A DNA stretch of 64,000 bases from Asterias amurensis. Taxonomy: Eukaryota > Echinodermata > Asteroidea > Forcipulatida > Asteriidae. The stretch lies in assembly GCF_032118995.1 (NCBI RefSeq), contig NC_092656.1, positions 12,824,261-12,888,260 of the forward strand, written 5' to 3'. Shown here piece after piece: positions 1-12,995 of this stretch. A program made the position numbers and the translations under genes. Each line of letters begins with the position of its first letter. Position 1 is the first letter of the stretch. The notes beneath the pieces were generated by a model that saw only the letters and a list, made by a program, of their open reading frames with translations, made no database searches and had not been told where the DNA came from.

Positions 1-55
1 AACACCCCATAGCCATGACTTCTAAGTGTTTCGAAGAACTCAAAGTATCACTCAC

Positions 56-3000
56 TATAAATAATTTCTAGAAATTCCCGTTTTTCAATCATAGAGGGCA
101 GAGGGTATATTAAGTTTTTGGTTACATGGAAAGTGCAATTTTCGCTCCAAGGCGTTTGTTTCACTGGGGAAAACAATGAGTTACCCCTAAGAACCAACAC
201 TCATCCCAAAAAGAGACACCAGTGTGGATTGGTTTTTCAATCATTCCCTGACTGAGTGGCCTTGTATTATCTGGGGTTTTCCTCCAATTATTAATAAAAT
301 TCTCTTCTCGTTTGGCGCAGCGTTGAGTATCCAGATCCAGAACTACCATGTACATAGTCATTATCACAAACAGTAATAAAACTAGACGCACACTCGTCAA
401 AGCTCGACGACAAATTCATGTCCAGTTACTGTTTTATAATCTGCTCTTGAAGGCCAATACAATTTGACTCTGTGGATCATGGATAATCAAGTTTTAATGC
501 AATCTTGCTTAATCTATTAAATTCATTGTTGTTACTAAGGAACACACCAAAGTTGTTTCGAAAAGTCGGTGTACTTTAAGTGTATCTTTGTATTTTAATA
601 GTTGTGTAAACGACACTCTGGAACTATGAAATTGAATGTCACTAAAAAATACCACCTGTGGTAGAATAACAAGTATTAAACCAAATATAATTTCTTGTGT
701 ACATAGTCAACTGAACCCTTTCTCATGTTACCAACTGTATATGATGACACGCTTGGTGCAACATAGGAAGGAATGGTGCAACAAATTTAATCTTCAACAC
801 CCTTGGAGGTTCTGAAATAATCATCTGATATGCACTAATCGTTTTTCTTCCTCCATGGGTAAATTAACAGGGCAGGGCCGTAGGGTTAGGTGCGGCTCTC
901 TGTCGTTTCGGATTGTGACTTTAGGTCGGCTTTATTTACACCGGCCCCTGAACAACATGACCTCCAGGGTCACCTTAAAGAAAAGGTAGAAACTTTGGAA
1001 TCAATTAAGGTTACTCGAGAAAAACACGGCATTGTTGTGTGCAAGCCCAATTTCATAGAGCTGCTAAGCAAACAAATTTGCTCAGCATGAAATTTCTTCC
1101 TTGATAAAAACAGGATAACCAACAAAGTTTCCACGTGATTTTAAGGATGAGCAAACAACAGCTTAAAAAAAAATAACAAGCAATATGCAACAAATGGAAA
1201 ATTGGTTGGTAATTCTGTTTTTATCAAGTAAGAAATTTCATGCTAAGCAAATTTGTGTGCTTAGCAGCTCTATGAAATTGGGCCCTGATTGTGGCCTACT
1301 TTGTGTATTTCAGGAGCTTAAGCCCAAACATTCTAATAACAGGTCCTAAAGGCATGGATTACTGCCTCGAGCTAGGCAAGGCCATATAATTATATTTGAG
1401 AAAAAAAAAGATTTGAGTAAACCCAGCACGTGTATTCGATGTAGATGCAGAAACGGGGCAATGGAGTTTATTGTGGTCCCAGTGATTTGTTTTGGGTTTT
1501 ATACGAAAAAGGACACATAGGTCTAGCCTATAGGCCTGCCTGCCTCAACAGAAAAATCAAACTTGAGCATACAATGTGCTTTACAAAAAAAAACAAAAAA
1601 AAAAAACAGGCAGTCTCAGATCGCACATGGGGAAATTATACTTTGGCTGGTAACCTTAATCTGGTAAGCATTATTGTGTTGTGCTTATTAGCTACATGTT
1701 TCATACAAGCGTCGCTTAAGCCTAAATTCATGGAGCTGCGTTGAGCACAGCACAGAACAATTCTTAGGTTACCATCCATTACCATATCTTGCGACGGTGC
1801 CGTTCTTGGGTTGACTGGTTCACTGTTTACTTTTGCAAGTATTTCTACTTAATCAGCTGTTTTCAAAAATCCCAAGTTTGATTTATTCTTCATCAGTAAC
1901 AAAAGATGAGAACGCTATACTGAAAAGAAATTCTTAAATAGAGACCAAAAGCGGTAAATAAGTGACCTTCTGGAGAAAAAAAAATAATAATTTCAAAAAT
2001 TATGTATTTCATATATAATTACTTTGTGAGGGTCCCTTTAAAACACTTGGGTTAAAGGTCAAGTTAAATGGAGAATAATTGCACTGTGTTCTTTCTGGGA
2101 GGTATATCTCATGCATACAGCAGCATAGAATGGCTTTGTACTCTAACATAATGATTATGTCACATAATATGGGTTGAGTTCGTTATTCGAGGCCGGGTCA
2201 TAGTTTGTGTGTCACTTGGCAGTTGTTGAGAGAACATGTGTACAATCTCGCCGGTAGATTGCCAATAATATATTATTGAAAGAAAACATCTTGACCACGT
2301 AAAGTTTAGGGAAGTACATCAGTTTTAAAAATTGTCATCACAACATGCGTCTTCCACAAGCGCCTGGGCAAACAAAATAAACTAAATATACAAACAACAT
2401 TTACTACAAAATATTTTGAAACAATTTATCCCCCCAAAATAAACCTCAAAAACACACACACACATAAACAAACATTTTAACAGTGTAACAGTAAGACAAT
2501 AAGCAAACAATTCAAGCTCACAACATGAAAAACACACAAACAGGCAAACCACTCAAATAAAAAAGAAAGAAAAAACACAATCAAACACAAAACAAACATA
2601 CAGAAGACTAACAAAAGACGTAGGACAAAATACATAGGCCCTATATAGTGCATGAAGTTAATAAAGGAGTTTGCGTCAGATAAGAAAATATTGCCAGATT
2701 TGGCACTCATTTAATTTGTAGCATGTGAGGATAGCTTTGTCTTAAATGTTATAGCATTTTGTAATTGTTGGGCTTCTGTTAATTCGGAAGGGTGTTATGC
2801 ATGCCTTCCCAAAAAGGGCATATTATTTCAAGGCAAGTTGAAAAAAAACTCCGATGTAGGTGCAGTTTCAACTAATGATGTTTGTATATTCCTTAATTGA
2901 TAAATTGAAGTAACAACTCATGATTCTGGGATCCCCTGATCAAGGCAATAAGCCCAACAGAAACACAAACACGAGACAAGACTTTATGTTAATGTTAATT

Positions 3001-3551
3001 ATGTTAATTTTATTAAATGTTATTTTACGAGCATTATTCTTGTGTGGAAGCATGGAGCAATCCATGGTGGGAGTGAGTAAAATTCAAGCATCATAATTAT
3101 GACTGGAATTGACAACTATGGAAACTGCTGCTACTTCGAATTGTAATATTTTATAAACTATCCTAAAAAACGTAAAATTTTGAGAATCATTTTGAAACTC
3201 ATTTGACGTCACTGTCACAGCAGTGATATGTTGTCTGCAAGAGCCTGTCTGCGTTACCATAGCAACGCTTCATCATTAGATTGTATAAGCTACATACGGC
3301 ATTGTGTGGCCTTGAAGTTACAACACGCATATTTAAATACCTTCTAAAAATTGTCGTACGAAACCATGCTGTATCTAAAAACGGTACACCATTTTATGGA
3401 TGCGTTTTGCATTGAGTTTGCCGTCATACAGTGTTTTAGCTTATCTAAATTTAGAAGAAAAAAAATAAGGCAGTTGTGTATAAAAATCATCCTTACCATT
3501 ATTGACGTACATAACTATCACCAATGACAAAAATATTCTCCGCAGATCCAT
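56..3551 (-). CDS. Candidate secreted protein, 5' part only (two exons, runs off the window)
   Basis: Two minus-strand exons fit together. Exon 1 (3497-3551) starts at an ATG and encodes MDLRRIFLSLVIVMYVNN, a typical signal peptide, then stops one base into a codon at a GTAAGG donor. Exon 2 (56-163) follows a TTTTCCCCAG acceptor, completes that codon as Val and stays open for 36 codons (key stretch TPWSENCTFHVTKNL, with an N-x-T glycosylation site and one Cys) up to a GTGAGT donor at 50-55. The phases agree across the 3.3-kb intron, and CpG-rich promoter-like DNA lies just upstream of exon 1. I do not recognise the family. The rest of the gene would lie left of the window. Two short exons with matching phase could be coincidence, so this is a hypothesis rather than a firm gene. 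Confidence 0.38.
1044..1286. repeat. Palindromic MITE, 'CCCAATTTCATAGAGCTG' family (E), copy 1
   Basis: The left end reads CCCAATTTCATAGAGCTGC and the right end carries its reverse complement, followed by GGGCCCTGA. The interior is also inverted (GAAATTTCTTCCTTGATAAA against its complement near 1225-1250), so the whole unit can fold into one long hairpin. Further copies lie at 10869, 12996, 20524, 50745 and 61725. It sits in the intron of the candidate secreted gene. Confidence 0.8.
1287..3496. other. Non-coding stretch, presumed intron
   Basis: AT-rich DNA with a short CA-rich patch near 2450-2480 and an A/C-rich strand near 2340-2620. Reading frames here are short and of low complexity. 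I see no gene or clear transposon. Confidence 0.5.
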
Positions 3552-4090
3552 CCTGATCGTTCCTCTACATACATATCGTTCCATCGTAATGTCAAGTCTG
3601 ATTTCCGACAGGTTTGCTGATTAAATCATCCCGCAATATGGCACCCTCTGGAGCCGGCGACCTTATACCCTACAACCCCGTAGAAATTACCGCCTCACGA
3701 CAGCAAGAACGGAACGGGGAAACGACGCGAGAGACCCGGCGGAGTAGTCGATGAATTTACGGTCCGTCCGTGCGTGTTGGTGGTCAGAGGACTACTGAGT
3801 GATGATAATGAGCTTGCCTTATGGGCGTTACCAACTTTCCCGCATCGTTGATGAACTGTCGAGTATTATGAAGCCGTCACACTGGTTGTGTTCATTCACC
3901 GTCTGTGCGTACTGTACATAGCCTATACACGGCTTCAGTGTGCACACAGCTTATACCACCGGCAAGGTTGAATCACAACGCTGATTGAGTGACGAGAACA
4001 TCGTCATCAACAGTACACAACTGTCGTATTGTGTACATACACAGAACACGGTGTGAGTTCTGTATGTACAATCGACCGCTAGGCTTTAAC
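3552..4090. promoter_or_regulatory. CpG-rich promoter-like region
   Basis: From about 3600 to 4080 the sequence is clearly richer in G+C and CpG than its surroundings (for example CGACGCGAGAGACCCGGCGG). It lies immediately upstream of the minus-strand candidate start codon at 3551. A 38-codon plus-strand frame begins at the ATG at 3638 but resembles nothing I know. The likeliest reading is the promoter and 5' UTR of the minus-strand gene. Confidence 0.35.
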
Positions 4091-6989
4091 CTCTAACTGA
4101 TAAAAGCCCAGCATGCCAAACTTATGACTAATGAAACACACATACGCACCCTTCACTCCCGGCTGCAAATGCTCACTTTGAGCATTTTATTTCCGCCTGG
4201 CTGGGTTTAAATTGCCTTTTAATAACCTATTCTCTTCTAAGCAACTATCAAATTAATACAATCACTGCTCTGTTTTCGGGGAGAAAGCCTTCAAAAAAGT
4301 GGGTTTTGCATTGCATATTGTTTTGTAAAGAAGTCAATTGTGGACTGTGAGAGAATTGGAACGCGCCGAACCGTTGCTAATATCGTGGTTTAGAGGGGGA
4401 CAATAGTTGCACCTTTCACAGACGATGACGCACCCCGTGGGAATACCCCAAAACTATCGTCGGGTGACTTCTATCAGAGTAAAATAAATATTAAACTTAT
4501 TGTATATTGAGGGTTGGAAATGTAAAGAGGTTTTACAACTTAAAAGAAAAAAAACGGATCATTCTTCTAAAAGTTGTTTAGATTAACTTCTCACAATTGT
4601 CCAGGTTGTTATTACATCCCGGCCAAAACCTTTTAGCTTTTCAATTTCGATTACAAAAGATGACTTGTTATTATCAGGCTTTATCGCTATCAAAGTTCAT
4701 AGGAAAATGAGGCTGAAAAGTGACAAAAGATTGTGTTTAATTGGTGGTTGGCGGTTTTTATTTTATTTTATTTTTTATTATAAAGGGTTTTGTTTAATTG
4801 TATTCAGATTAGCGGGTCCAGTGGGCCATTATGATCGTCAATAGTGCTATGTGTATAAGTGGGGACTTTGCACACTTTTATTTCACACAAGGAACTTGTG
4901 ATTTAATGCTTTTATGAAAGGTTTTGTTGTTAAATGTATTATGTCATGTTTTTGAAGAGTAAACTCAATTTGAGTCTACTTAAGTTTTCAACAAACACAG
5001 ATTCTGCAACAAAGTGTCAGCATATTCGCTGGTCCTGTTAACAAATTAATGATAAAGAAACCAATAAGTTGTGTTTGTCAAATTAATGGTTTGCACACAT
5101 TCAAAGCGTGCACTCGATCGCAAAATAGTTTGGATTTCCCTTCAAAAGATATTGTATTTCGTGGGCCATTCTGGATCTAGTTTTACCATGGATGAATGAA
5201 AATACTCGGTAGTTTATCGATCCCATGCATGCCATCGCACATTCGTGACCCCGGTTCGAATCCATAATGAACCCATATCAGAGCCTCCATGTGGGTTGGA
5301 TGTGTTTTCAGTCACTGTAAACAGATTGTGTGTTTTTTCTATTGGTGTAGTTTTCTCCCCGTGTACAACTACCACATCATCTTATTCTCTCTGTACAGTT
5401 ATCTAGCCTAAAGCTCAGGCCCATGGATGACGGTTTCTTTCTACATTGATTATTGGCGGATTCCTTTATGTCCATAAAGATTCAACACGAATTTATACGG
5501 AACTATAATCCTCTAATGGGGATGGCATAGCCATACTGGGTTTGTTTCCGACGGGGGGGGGGGGGGGGGGGGGATGGGCAAGCGGGAGCAAAGTTTGTTC
5601 CCCATCCCCCCCCCCCCTCGATCTGATGCGGAAGGGGTGGGTTTGCAAAGGTTCAGAGCAGAGATCTGCCCCTTACTCTGATCACGCAACAAATGGAACA
5701 TTGACACGAACACAAACTAGGGTGTTAAAGTTGACATCAAGTGCGTTGGCAGAAGTATAATGAGCGGTATTTTTACACCCTTGATTCGTCAGTTTACGCT
5801 CTAATAACTCAACTCACGGATGCTATAGATTAGTGATAGGAAATCTATAATCAGCAAGAAGGCTTTTAAGACTTCGGGCCTACAATTTTCTTTTTTCGTT
5901 CAAGAAGTAATCCCTATCAAGCTGTTTAGAATCGCCGATTGTTGTCGTCCGAATACAGATTTTCTTTTATTCCGATGTCACACTTCTTAAAGATGCTGTG
6001 TCAGATTTTTGGCCGATTTGACCCCAAAATTTTGATTTAAAATTCAATAGGTATTTTGATGGGGGTCGAGAAAGTTACAAGCTTTCATTTGAGCCATTGC
6101 TCGAAAAAGTCCGCCAATTATTAGTAGCAGTGAAATAAAGTGCTCAAAAAAAAAAGAAAAAAAACGGGATCCCGACAATATAATCACGTGACCAATTCTT
6201 ATGTGTTTTATAAGAAACGTTTTAAATTTTTGTCATGGTTCCTGACCATTAAAAGTAAAAGTTAACTTTTTTTCGTTAGAGCGGGTGATACTCTTTGAAA
6301 TACCATTCACTCAAAAAAATAGCTTTTAATGTTTGGGGCCAAAAATCTGACATATAGCATCTTTAACTCCATATGTGACAAGAAAACAACAAACAGTGAT
6401 TGACAGTTTGAAAGTAACCCCATTCTTCTTCTAATACGAGAAAAACTCGCAAACTTCTCAGAAAGGAAAATACCACTACAAAGGACACCAACAAATATTT
6501 TGGTTTCTATGTCTCGTCTGCACAAACAAATTCAACACAATGGTGAATTTACACAGTGGGAACCTCTGTTGCAATGTTTGCGCTTAAAATTTCCAACCAC
6601 AAGACAAAGCGGCCATTCAATGTTGGAATCAAAATATGAATTATCAACTCACGGACTGTCTACTGGTTAAAGTCCACCCGGCACACTATTAATGAAAATA
6701 ATTGTTAACTAACAAACAACTTATTGAAAATACTATTATTATGACCTCAATATTTGTTGAACTTTGTTGGTTAAAGAATCGACATTTCGTCGATCATTTC
6801 ACACACAAATTACTGTGACATACGTTTGTGTCTGGGGCTATGGTAACGATGGGGATTTTAGTTTTAAAACGAGAATAATATTTCACTTTCACATGACAAT
6901 TTTCGCCAATGTTACAGAGGGTAATTAAAGGTATGACAGGATTACTCAAGCTAACAAACAAAGCCGTTCTGTTCATGTTTTGTGTGTTT
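4091..6989. other. Intergenic, no gene seen
   Basis: AT-rich DNA with short unconvincing frames. A possible B-box-like motif (CCGGTTCGAATCC) at about 5250-5264 may be a decayed tRNA-derived SINE. A poly-G/poly-C pair is listed separately. Confidence 0.5.
5550..5620. repeat. Poly-G run followed by poly-C run (hairpin or G-quadruplex prone)
   Basis: An uninterrupted run of about 22 G, a 35-base spacer, then a run of about 14 C. The two can pair as a hairpin, and the G run alone could form a quadruplex. The reading frames across it are low-complexity artefacts. Confidence 0.8.
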
Positions 6990-7330
6990 GGAAACTATTG
7001 GTAATTGTTAAAGACCAGTCTTCTCACTTGCTGTATCTCAACATTATGCATAAATTTTGAGCTCAATCGGTCATCGAAGTTGCGAGATAATAATGGAAGA
7101 AAAAACACCATTGTCACACAAAGTTGTGTGCTTTCAGATACTTGATTTCGAGACCTCAAATTCTAAACCTGAGGTCTCGAAATCAAATTTGTAGAAAATA
7201 ACTTCTTTCTCGAAAAGTATTCGATCCACTTCACAAGGAGCTGTTTCTCACAATGTGTTATACTACACCAACCTGTCAAGTATGGTTTTATGCTAATAAT
7301 TATTTTGAGTAGTTACCAAGTGTTCATTGC
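6990..7330 (-). repeat. TTAA-type MITE (family A), diverged copy
   Basis: Contains the family landmarks in inverted order relative to the copy at 7474: CAGTCTTCTCACTTG, GAGCTCAATCGGTCATCG, the central palindrome TTTCGAGACCTCA...TGAGGTCTCGAAA, and GAGCTGTTTCTCACAATG. The ends are degraded. Confidence 0.75.
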
Positions 7331-7473
7331 CTAATCTTGCCTGTGCTTAATCTGTCGTTTGAGCCGACAATGCAGAATTGTTCAGCTTGTTAACGGATGC
7401 ATTTTTCTCGATTAATCATGACTTTCATTTAAGGGGAAAACATTTCACGTTCTATGAACTTCATAATCATACA

Positions 7474-7858
7474 TTAAAGGCAGTGGACACTATTGGTAAT
7501 TACTCAAAATAGTTATTAGCATAAAACTTCACTTGTTAACCAGTAATGGGGAGAGGTTGATAGTATAAAACATTGTGAGAAACGGCTCCCTCTGAAGTGA
7601 CATAGTTTTCGAGAAAGAAGTAATTTTCCACGAATTAGATTTCGAGACCTCAAGTTTAGAATTTGAGGTCTTGAAATCAACCATCTAAATGCATGCGACT
7701 TCGTGTGCAAGGGTGTTTTTTTTCTTTTCATTATCTCGCAACTTCGACGACCAATTGAGTTAAAATTTTCACAGGTTTGTTATTTTATGCATATGTTGAG
7801 ATACACCAAGTGAGAAGACTGGTCTTTGTCATTTACCAATAGTGTCCACTGTCTTTAA
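7474..7858 (+). repeat. TTAA-type MITE (family A), near full length
   Basis: Begins TTAA-AGGCAGTGGACACTA and ends with the complementary TAGTGTCCACTGTCT-TTAA. About 385 bp, with terminal inverted repeats of about 25 bp and a central palindrome at 7641-7680. It carries no coding capacity of its own. This is the most abundant repeat family in the window. Confidence 0.85.
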
Positions 7859-8069
7859 TATTGTGTGTGTCATTACCAAGTATACCACCTTTATTATTAT
7901 GTCTTTTCTAAACATTGCATGAATTACTGAAACTAGTACAGACTTATAACCAATAGAGTAGGTACCAATGGAACAAGCATGGTCGTGTCGTTGCCGTGCG
8001 GTTTCTTTCACCGGCCAAAAGCTTTCAGCAGCAGAGTCACGATCAGTTCACATTTTGTCCTTGAGCAAG

Positions 8070-8236
8070 GCATACGATTCCACGAAACGCTAGGATTAAT
8101 CCAATCGCGAGTTAGGACGGGAACTCGTCCTAACTTAGGATGGGTTCAATACTTCCTAACGTCCATACTAAGGAACTTCACTCGTCCCAAGTTCTAAGAT
8201 TATTCCTAAGTTGGGAAGAGTTTTGTGAAATCGACG
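8070..8236. repeat. 'AGTTAGGA' palindromic MITE (family F), variant copy
   Basis: Starts with a CGATTCCACGAAACGCTAGG-like end, passes through repeated TTAGGA/TCCTAA blocks and ends GTTTTGTGAAATCGACGG. Related copies lie at 38107, 41006, 56905 and 59553. Confidence 0.65.
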
Positions 8237-8780
8237 GCTGGCCCCTAGTGGATGATGATACCCATACGAAGGGGGTAACACAGTTTCAGCCCCAGGAGTA
8301 GTTGGCAATGAGCCCCTGGCGACAGTTGATCTGGGTCGATTATTAGGCCAAATCACCTTGCCGTGTCCGTCCGGAGCGCATGCAATTATGTCCTCTATGC
8401 AATACTATCCGGAGGGCATTATTGCATGCAATAATGTCCGCCGGCGGTTTTGCATATGCAATCGTGTCCGCCCTGACACTGGCCTTGTGATGTTAGGCTT
8501 ATAATTTATCTCATTAAACAAATAATTAATAAAAAGTGTGACAAACTAGACCCTATACCGACGAAAACTAAAACGACTCAGCAACACAGAAGATCGATCG
8601 TCAATTAACTTTTTTATTCACAAAACAAATTGAGAAATGCATACCCATCTTTTAAAAAACGAAACAGTATTAGTTCATCAATTCGAAAACAAATACACGT
8701 ATACCCACTGTGGTGTTAAAAGGATGCGACACCTTTGGTAAAGTGTCTGTAAATGCATTCATAGGACTACTCAAAGAAAA

Positions 8781-9104
8781 ACAACAACAACAACAACAAC
8801 ACCAACACAAAAACAAACAAACAAACAAAACAAACAAACAAAACAACAAACAAACAAACAAACAAACAAACAAACAAACAAACAAACAAACAAACAAACA
8901 AACAAACAAACAAACAAACAAACAAACAAACAAACAAACAAACAAACAAACAAACAAACAAACAAACAAACAAACAAACAAACAAACAAACAAACAAACA
9001 AACAAACAAACAAACAAACAAACAAACAAACAAACAAACAAACAAACAAACAAACAAACAAACAAACAAACAAACAAACAAACAAACAAACAAACAAACA
9101 AACA
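8781..9104. repeat. (CAA)n then (CAAA)n microsatellite
   Basis: A short CAA run grades into about 290 bp of almost perfect CAAA tetranucleotide repeat. Because the unit is four bases, every frame stays open, giving spurious proteins on both strands (NKQT repeats on plus, FVCL repeats on minus). Probably highly length-polymorphic. Confidence 0.97.
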
Positions 9105-9941
9105 TTATTATTTTGTGAAAGTTTTCAGTGACTCAAACTTCGGACCAGTATACACACAATGCCACTGTTCTGATCTTTCTTTCACATTTGAAATATTCAT
9201 GCGTTAATTAAAAATTTAAACTAGAATTTTTTAACTTGATAAACTAAATCGAAAGCACCTCAGCAGTGAAAAGTTAAACATCCCATGAAACGTCACACAG
9301 AGACTGTTCCATTGAAGTGTGGACCTGGGAACAAAAAGAGGACCACTATGGGGACTTGAAACACCATGTGAAATTACACACATCCACGCAGGTTTTTTTT
9401 TACATTATGAAAAACATCATTTTTGTTCTGCATACAGAGGTGACTGCAACACAGAGCTTTATGTCGCAGGAGATTTTGTCCCCCGGCGTGTGTCCAACAT
9501 GGGCTGAAGGAGGTTGATCAGAAGAGGGCGCTGTCGTGCGATATTTCTAAAACATTCGACATAAATAGTTGTTGCAGTTGTGTGGGAAACAGCCGAAATA
9601 AAACAAGATTCTACACAAAATACTACAATGGGGAAAAACAATACATACATAAATGAAATCAAGTGCATAAAGAGATTTTCTTTAAACAAAAATTAAAATA
9701 AATTAATAGAACATGGTTGACAAGTTCAATCAGTATTTCTTGTGAAAAAGAAAAACCCAAGCAACAATTTCAGGTGTTTACAACATGAAATCAATTATAA
9801 GATGTATCAGAATAATGTCCTCTTACAAGTAAACCCAGATGTGAGAAATGTGTAAATCATTCGAGGAAAAGGAAAATCAATCAGAAAATGAAAAAAAAAA
9901 TGAAAAAAAAAAAAACAACTAAAAAACACAAGAAGGGAAAC

Positions 9942-10329
9942 TTAAAGGAACACGTTGCCTTGGATCGGACGAGTTGGTCAAACAAAAAAAGCGTCTGTAA
10001 CCCTTTTTTTCCATAAATGCATATGGTTGTGAAGACGTTTTAAAAGTAGAATACAATGATCCACACAAGTTTGCCTCGAAACTGCGTGGTTTTCCTTTTA
10101 CTGTGCGGACTAACACGGTCGGCCATTTATGGGAGTCAAAAATTTGACTCCCATAAATGGCCGACCGTGTTAGTCGACGAGGTAAAAGGCAAACCGTGCA
10201 ATTTCGAGGCATGTTTGTGTGGATCATTGTATTCTACTTTTACAACATCTTTCTAATCATATGCATTTTATAAAAAACGGTTACAAACGCTTTCCAAGGA
10301 CCAACTCGATCGATCCAAGGCAACGTTAA
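9942..10329. repeat. Long palindromic TTAA-type MITE (family D), copy 1
   Basis: Starts TTAA-AGGAACACGTTGCCTTGG and ends with the complement, CCAAGGCAACG-TTAA. The two halves are inverted copies of each other, meeting at a perfect palindrome near 10122-10165 (GGCCATTTATGGGAGTCA and its complement). The arms are about 190 bp, so the transcript would be one long hairpin. Other copies lie at 22329, 53062 and 60983. Confidence 0.9.
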
Positions 10330-10868
10330 TTCTGTACCCCATTTGAACTTTTCTTAAAACAGGTTGCATTTATAAACACTTTACCACCGGTTAAGTCACT
10401 GCATTTAAGACATGGGCAGCTCTCAAATCCAGGCTAAGGTTAAAATTCAATTAATCTATAGCGTGTCTTTTTAAAAAATATGTTATAATGACAAATTTGC
10501 AAACAATTTATGTACAACATCACTTCCCGAAAAAGAAAAAAATAATAATAATATTAATACATGTAATAATAACCACTCCCCAAAACATACCAACATTCAT
10601 CGCAGGTTTCATTACTTTTAATGAAAATGCGACAGTTTGCAACAACCATTCTGATGTATTGCAACAGTCACAATAAATGCACATTCACTTGGAGGTAATT
10701 CTGGCAGGCTTTCGCAAAACACCAGACACCCGCCCCATACTTTTGTCGACACTTTCATCGAGTGCATGTATGGTTTGAATTCACTACGCATTGCGGTTTC
10801 ACACCAGCCACATTTATCTGGGCCAAATTCCATACTTTTTCTATCTGGAAAGTTTCCCCAAAACACCA

Positions 10869-11114
10869 GGGCCCAATTTCATGGAGCTGCTAAGCACAAA
10901 AATTTGCTAAGCATGAAATTTCTTCCCAGATAAAAACAGGATTACCAGCCAAGTTTCCATTTGTTGCATGATAGTGCTTGTTACTGGTATTCAGCTTTTG
11001 TTTGCTTATCCTGAAAATCACATGGAAATTTGGTTGGTAAACCTGTTTTTATCAAGGAAGAAATGTCATGCTAAGCAAATTTGTGTGCTTAGCAGCTCTA
11101 TGAAATTGGGCCCT
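10869..11114. repeat. Palindromic MITE, family E, copy 2
   Basis: GGGCCCAATTTCATGGAGCT at the left end and AGCTCTATGAAATTGGGCCC at the right, with internal inverted GAAATTTCTTCC motifs. Same family as the copy at 1044. Confidence 0.85.
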
Positions 11115-11428
11115 GATACTAACCAGGTACTTTGTGGACACTGTCAAAGCATGTGTGGCTTGATATCCACATGCATAGCGGTTCCACACCAGCTAAATTT
11201 ACCTGGGCTAAATTTCTTTTTTTTTCTTTTGCTTACTAGTCAGTTTGTGTGTGCTTACTATTGGATACTATTAATTATTCCAGTATAAAAAAAAAACTAG
11301 CAAACTAACTATGCCTGTTCAAATTGAATTCGCATTGTTGCATTAATCTTATGCTAGAAAGAACAACTTCCAAATAAAGAGAGGCTCTGAGCACAACATT
11401 TTTTTCTTTCTTTTTTTCTCAACGCCCC

Positions 11429-11734
11429 TTAAAGCACTAGACACAGTTGGTAATTACTCAAAAACAATTGTTATCATTAAAAACTTACTTGATAACGAGA
11501 AATGGAGAGGTAATTTCTCACTCAAACATTAAAATACTTCAGGCCTGAACCCTTTTATTATACATCTGAAAGCCCACAAATTTGATTTAACAAGGGTGTT
11601 TTTTCTTTCATTATTCTCTTGCAACTTCGATGACCAATTTAGTGAAAATGTTCACAGATTTTATGCATATGTTGTGATACACCAAGCGAGAACACTGTTA
11701 TTTAACAATTACCAAAGGTGTCTAGTGCCTTTAA
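11429..11734 (+). repeat. TTAA-type MITE (family A), internally shortened
   Basis: Starts TTAA-AGCACTAGACACAGTTGG and ends GGTGTCTAGTGCCT-TTAA. The middle section with the central palindrome is largely lost, leaving about 306 bp. Confidence 0.8.
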
Positions 11735-12376
11735 GCATATCTATACCTTGCTTATGTTGAGCAGCATTTTATGAAGTCCAAATTCTTCTGTGAACCTTGC
11801 AAAATGTCAGATGTACTTTACTTTCCCAAGTAAAAGAAACACAGTTGTTCACTCTAACATTGGGTCAATATTCTAATATTATGCCCGAGACTTTAAGCTG
11901 GTCCAAATTGCCAGCTACGGCTTCAACTTAACTGTTGCCAAAGAGCAAAGCCACCCTATACTTGTTAAACAGTTATCCATCATAGCCACAGCCATAGTGG
12001 TCATCATAGGTGTAGCCGTAGCCGGTTATTGGACATAGTTGACTTGGGACTTCATAAAGAAATAAAAAAAATGTCTGCTTGCAGGCTGTGAGAAGTTGGG
12101 CCCCAGTGGAGTAGCACCATATACATCAAAAACATACATTGAATTGAATGGTCCTAAAGTTCTCGTTTCAAATTATCCGGAAATGATAGTTTTTGACTAA
12201 GTATCGTACAAGATAAAACTGTAAAGCCACCTTTACTTTTAGCATAGGAGACTAAATGATAAACATAGATTGTGGATTTTCTTGGGATGGGACAAGTTGT
12301 ACAGTTCAAAGTTTTACAATTGAAATGTATTGACTGGTTCTGAGTATTTATAGTAATGCATAAATTCCTACTCTTG
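11735..12376. other. Intergenic, no gene seen
   Basis: AT-rich. A diverged inverted-repeat motif (GTCCAAATTGCCAGCTACGG and a related GTAGCCGTAGCCGG) at 11894-12030 also turns up near 16870 and 37258, so it is probably a further old MITE. Confidence 0.4.
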
Positions 12377-12756
12377 TTAAATACACTGGACACCTTTGGT
12401 AATTATCAAACACCAGTCTTCTCACTTGGTGTATCTCAACATATGCACAGAATAACAAACCTGTGAAAATTTGAACTCAATTGGTCAGCAAAGTTGCGAG
12501 AGATAATAAAAGGAGGAAAAAACACCCTTGTCACACGAACAGATGCATGATATTGAGACCTCACCCATGAGGTCTCGAAATCAATTCAAATATTTTACTG
12601 AGAAAATACTTCTTTCTCAAAATCTAGGCTACTTCAGAGGGAGCTGTTTCCCACAATGTTGTATACTATCAACAGCTCTCCATTGCTCGTTACCAAGTAA
12701 ATTTTTATGCTAACAATTATTTTTTAGTAATTGCCAATAGTGTCCAGTGCCTTTAA
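12377..12756 (-). repeat. TTAA-type MITE (family A)
   Basis: Left end TTAA-ATACACTGGACACC, right end GTGTCCAGTGCCT-TTAA. Internal landmarks run opposite to the copy at 7474. Confidence 0.8.
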
Positions 12757-12995
12757 GACATGTGACATTATTAAGAAAGTGCCACAGAGCCTGAACTTCA
12801 TGCAGCTCGATTTGTACAAAGCTCAATGGAAGATTGGACAGTACAACTTTAATCACCTTCTGATTTGAAGAAAGGTGGCCGTCTCAAAACTCAATTAGTT
12901 TCATTTTTACAATTCTTGATTTATGTGAAATTTATGATACAAAATGTACACTTCTCATACCACCAGTGTTGTATCTTGTCGTCCAAGAAAGAACC

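Noticed and set aside
161-400. 79-codon minus-strand frame with a hydrophobic N-terminus
   Set aside because: It starts at TTG, has a stop shortly upstream, and runs through a good splice acceptor at about 164; the exon downstream of that acceptor explains the region better.
8670-9207. Long open frames on both strands through the CAAA repeat
   Set aside because: A stop-free tetranucleotide repeat opens every frame; the NKQT and FVCL repeats are artefacts.
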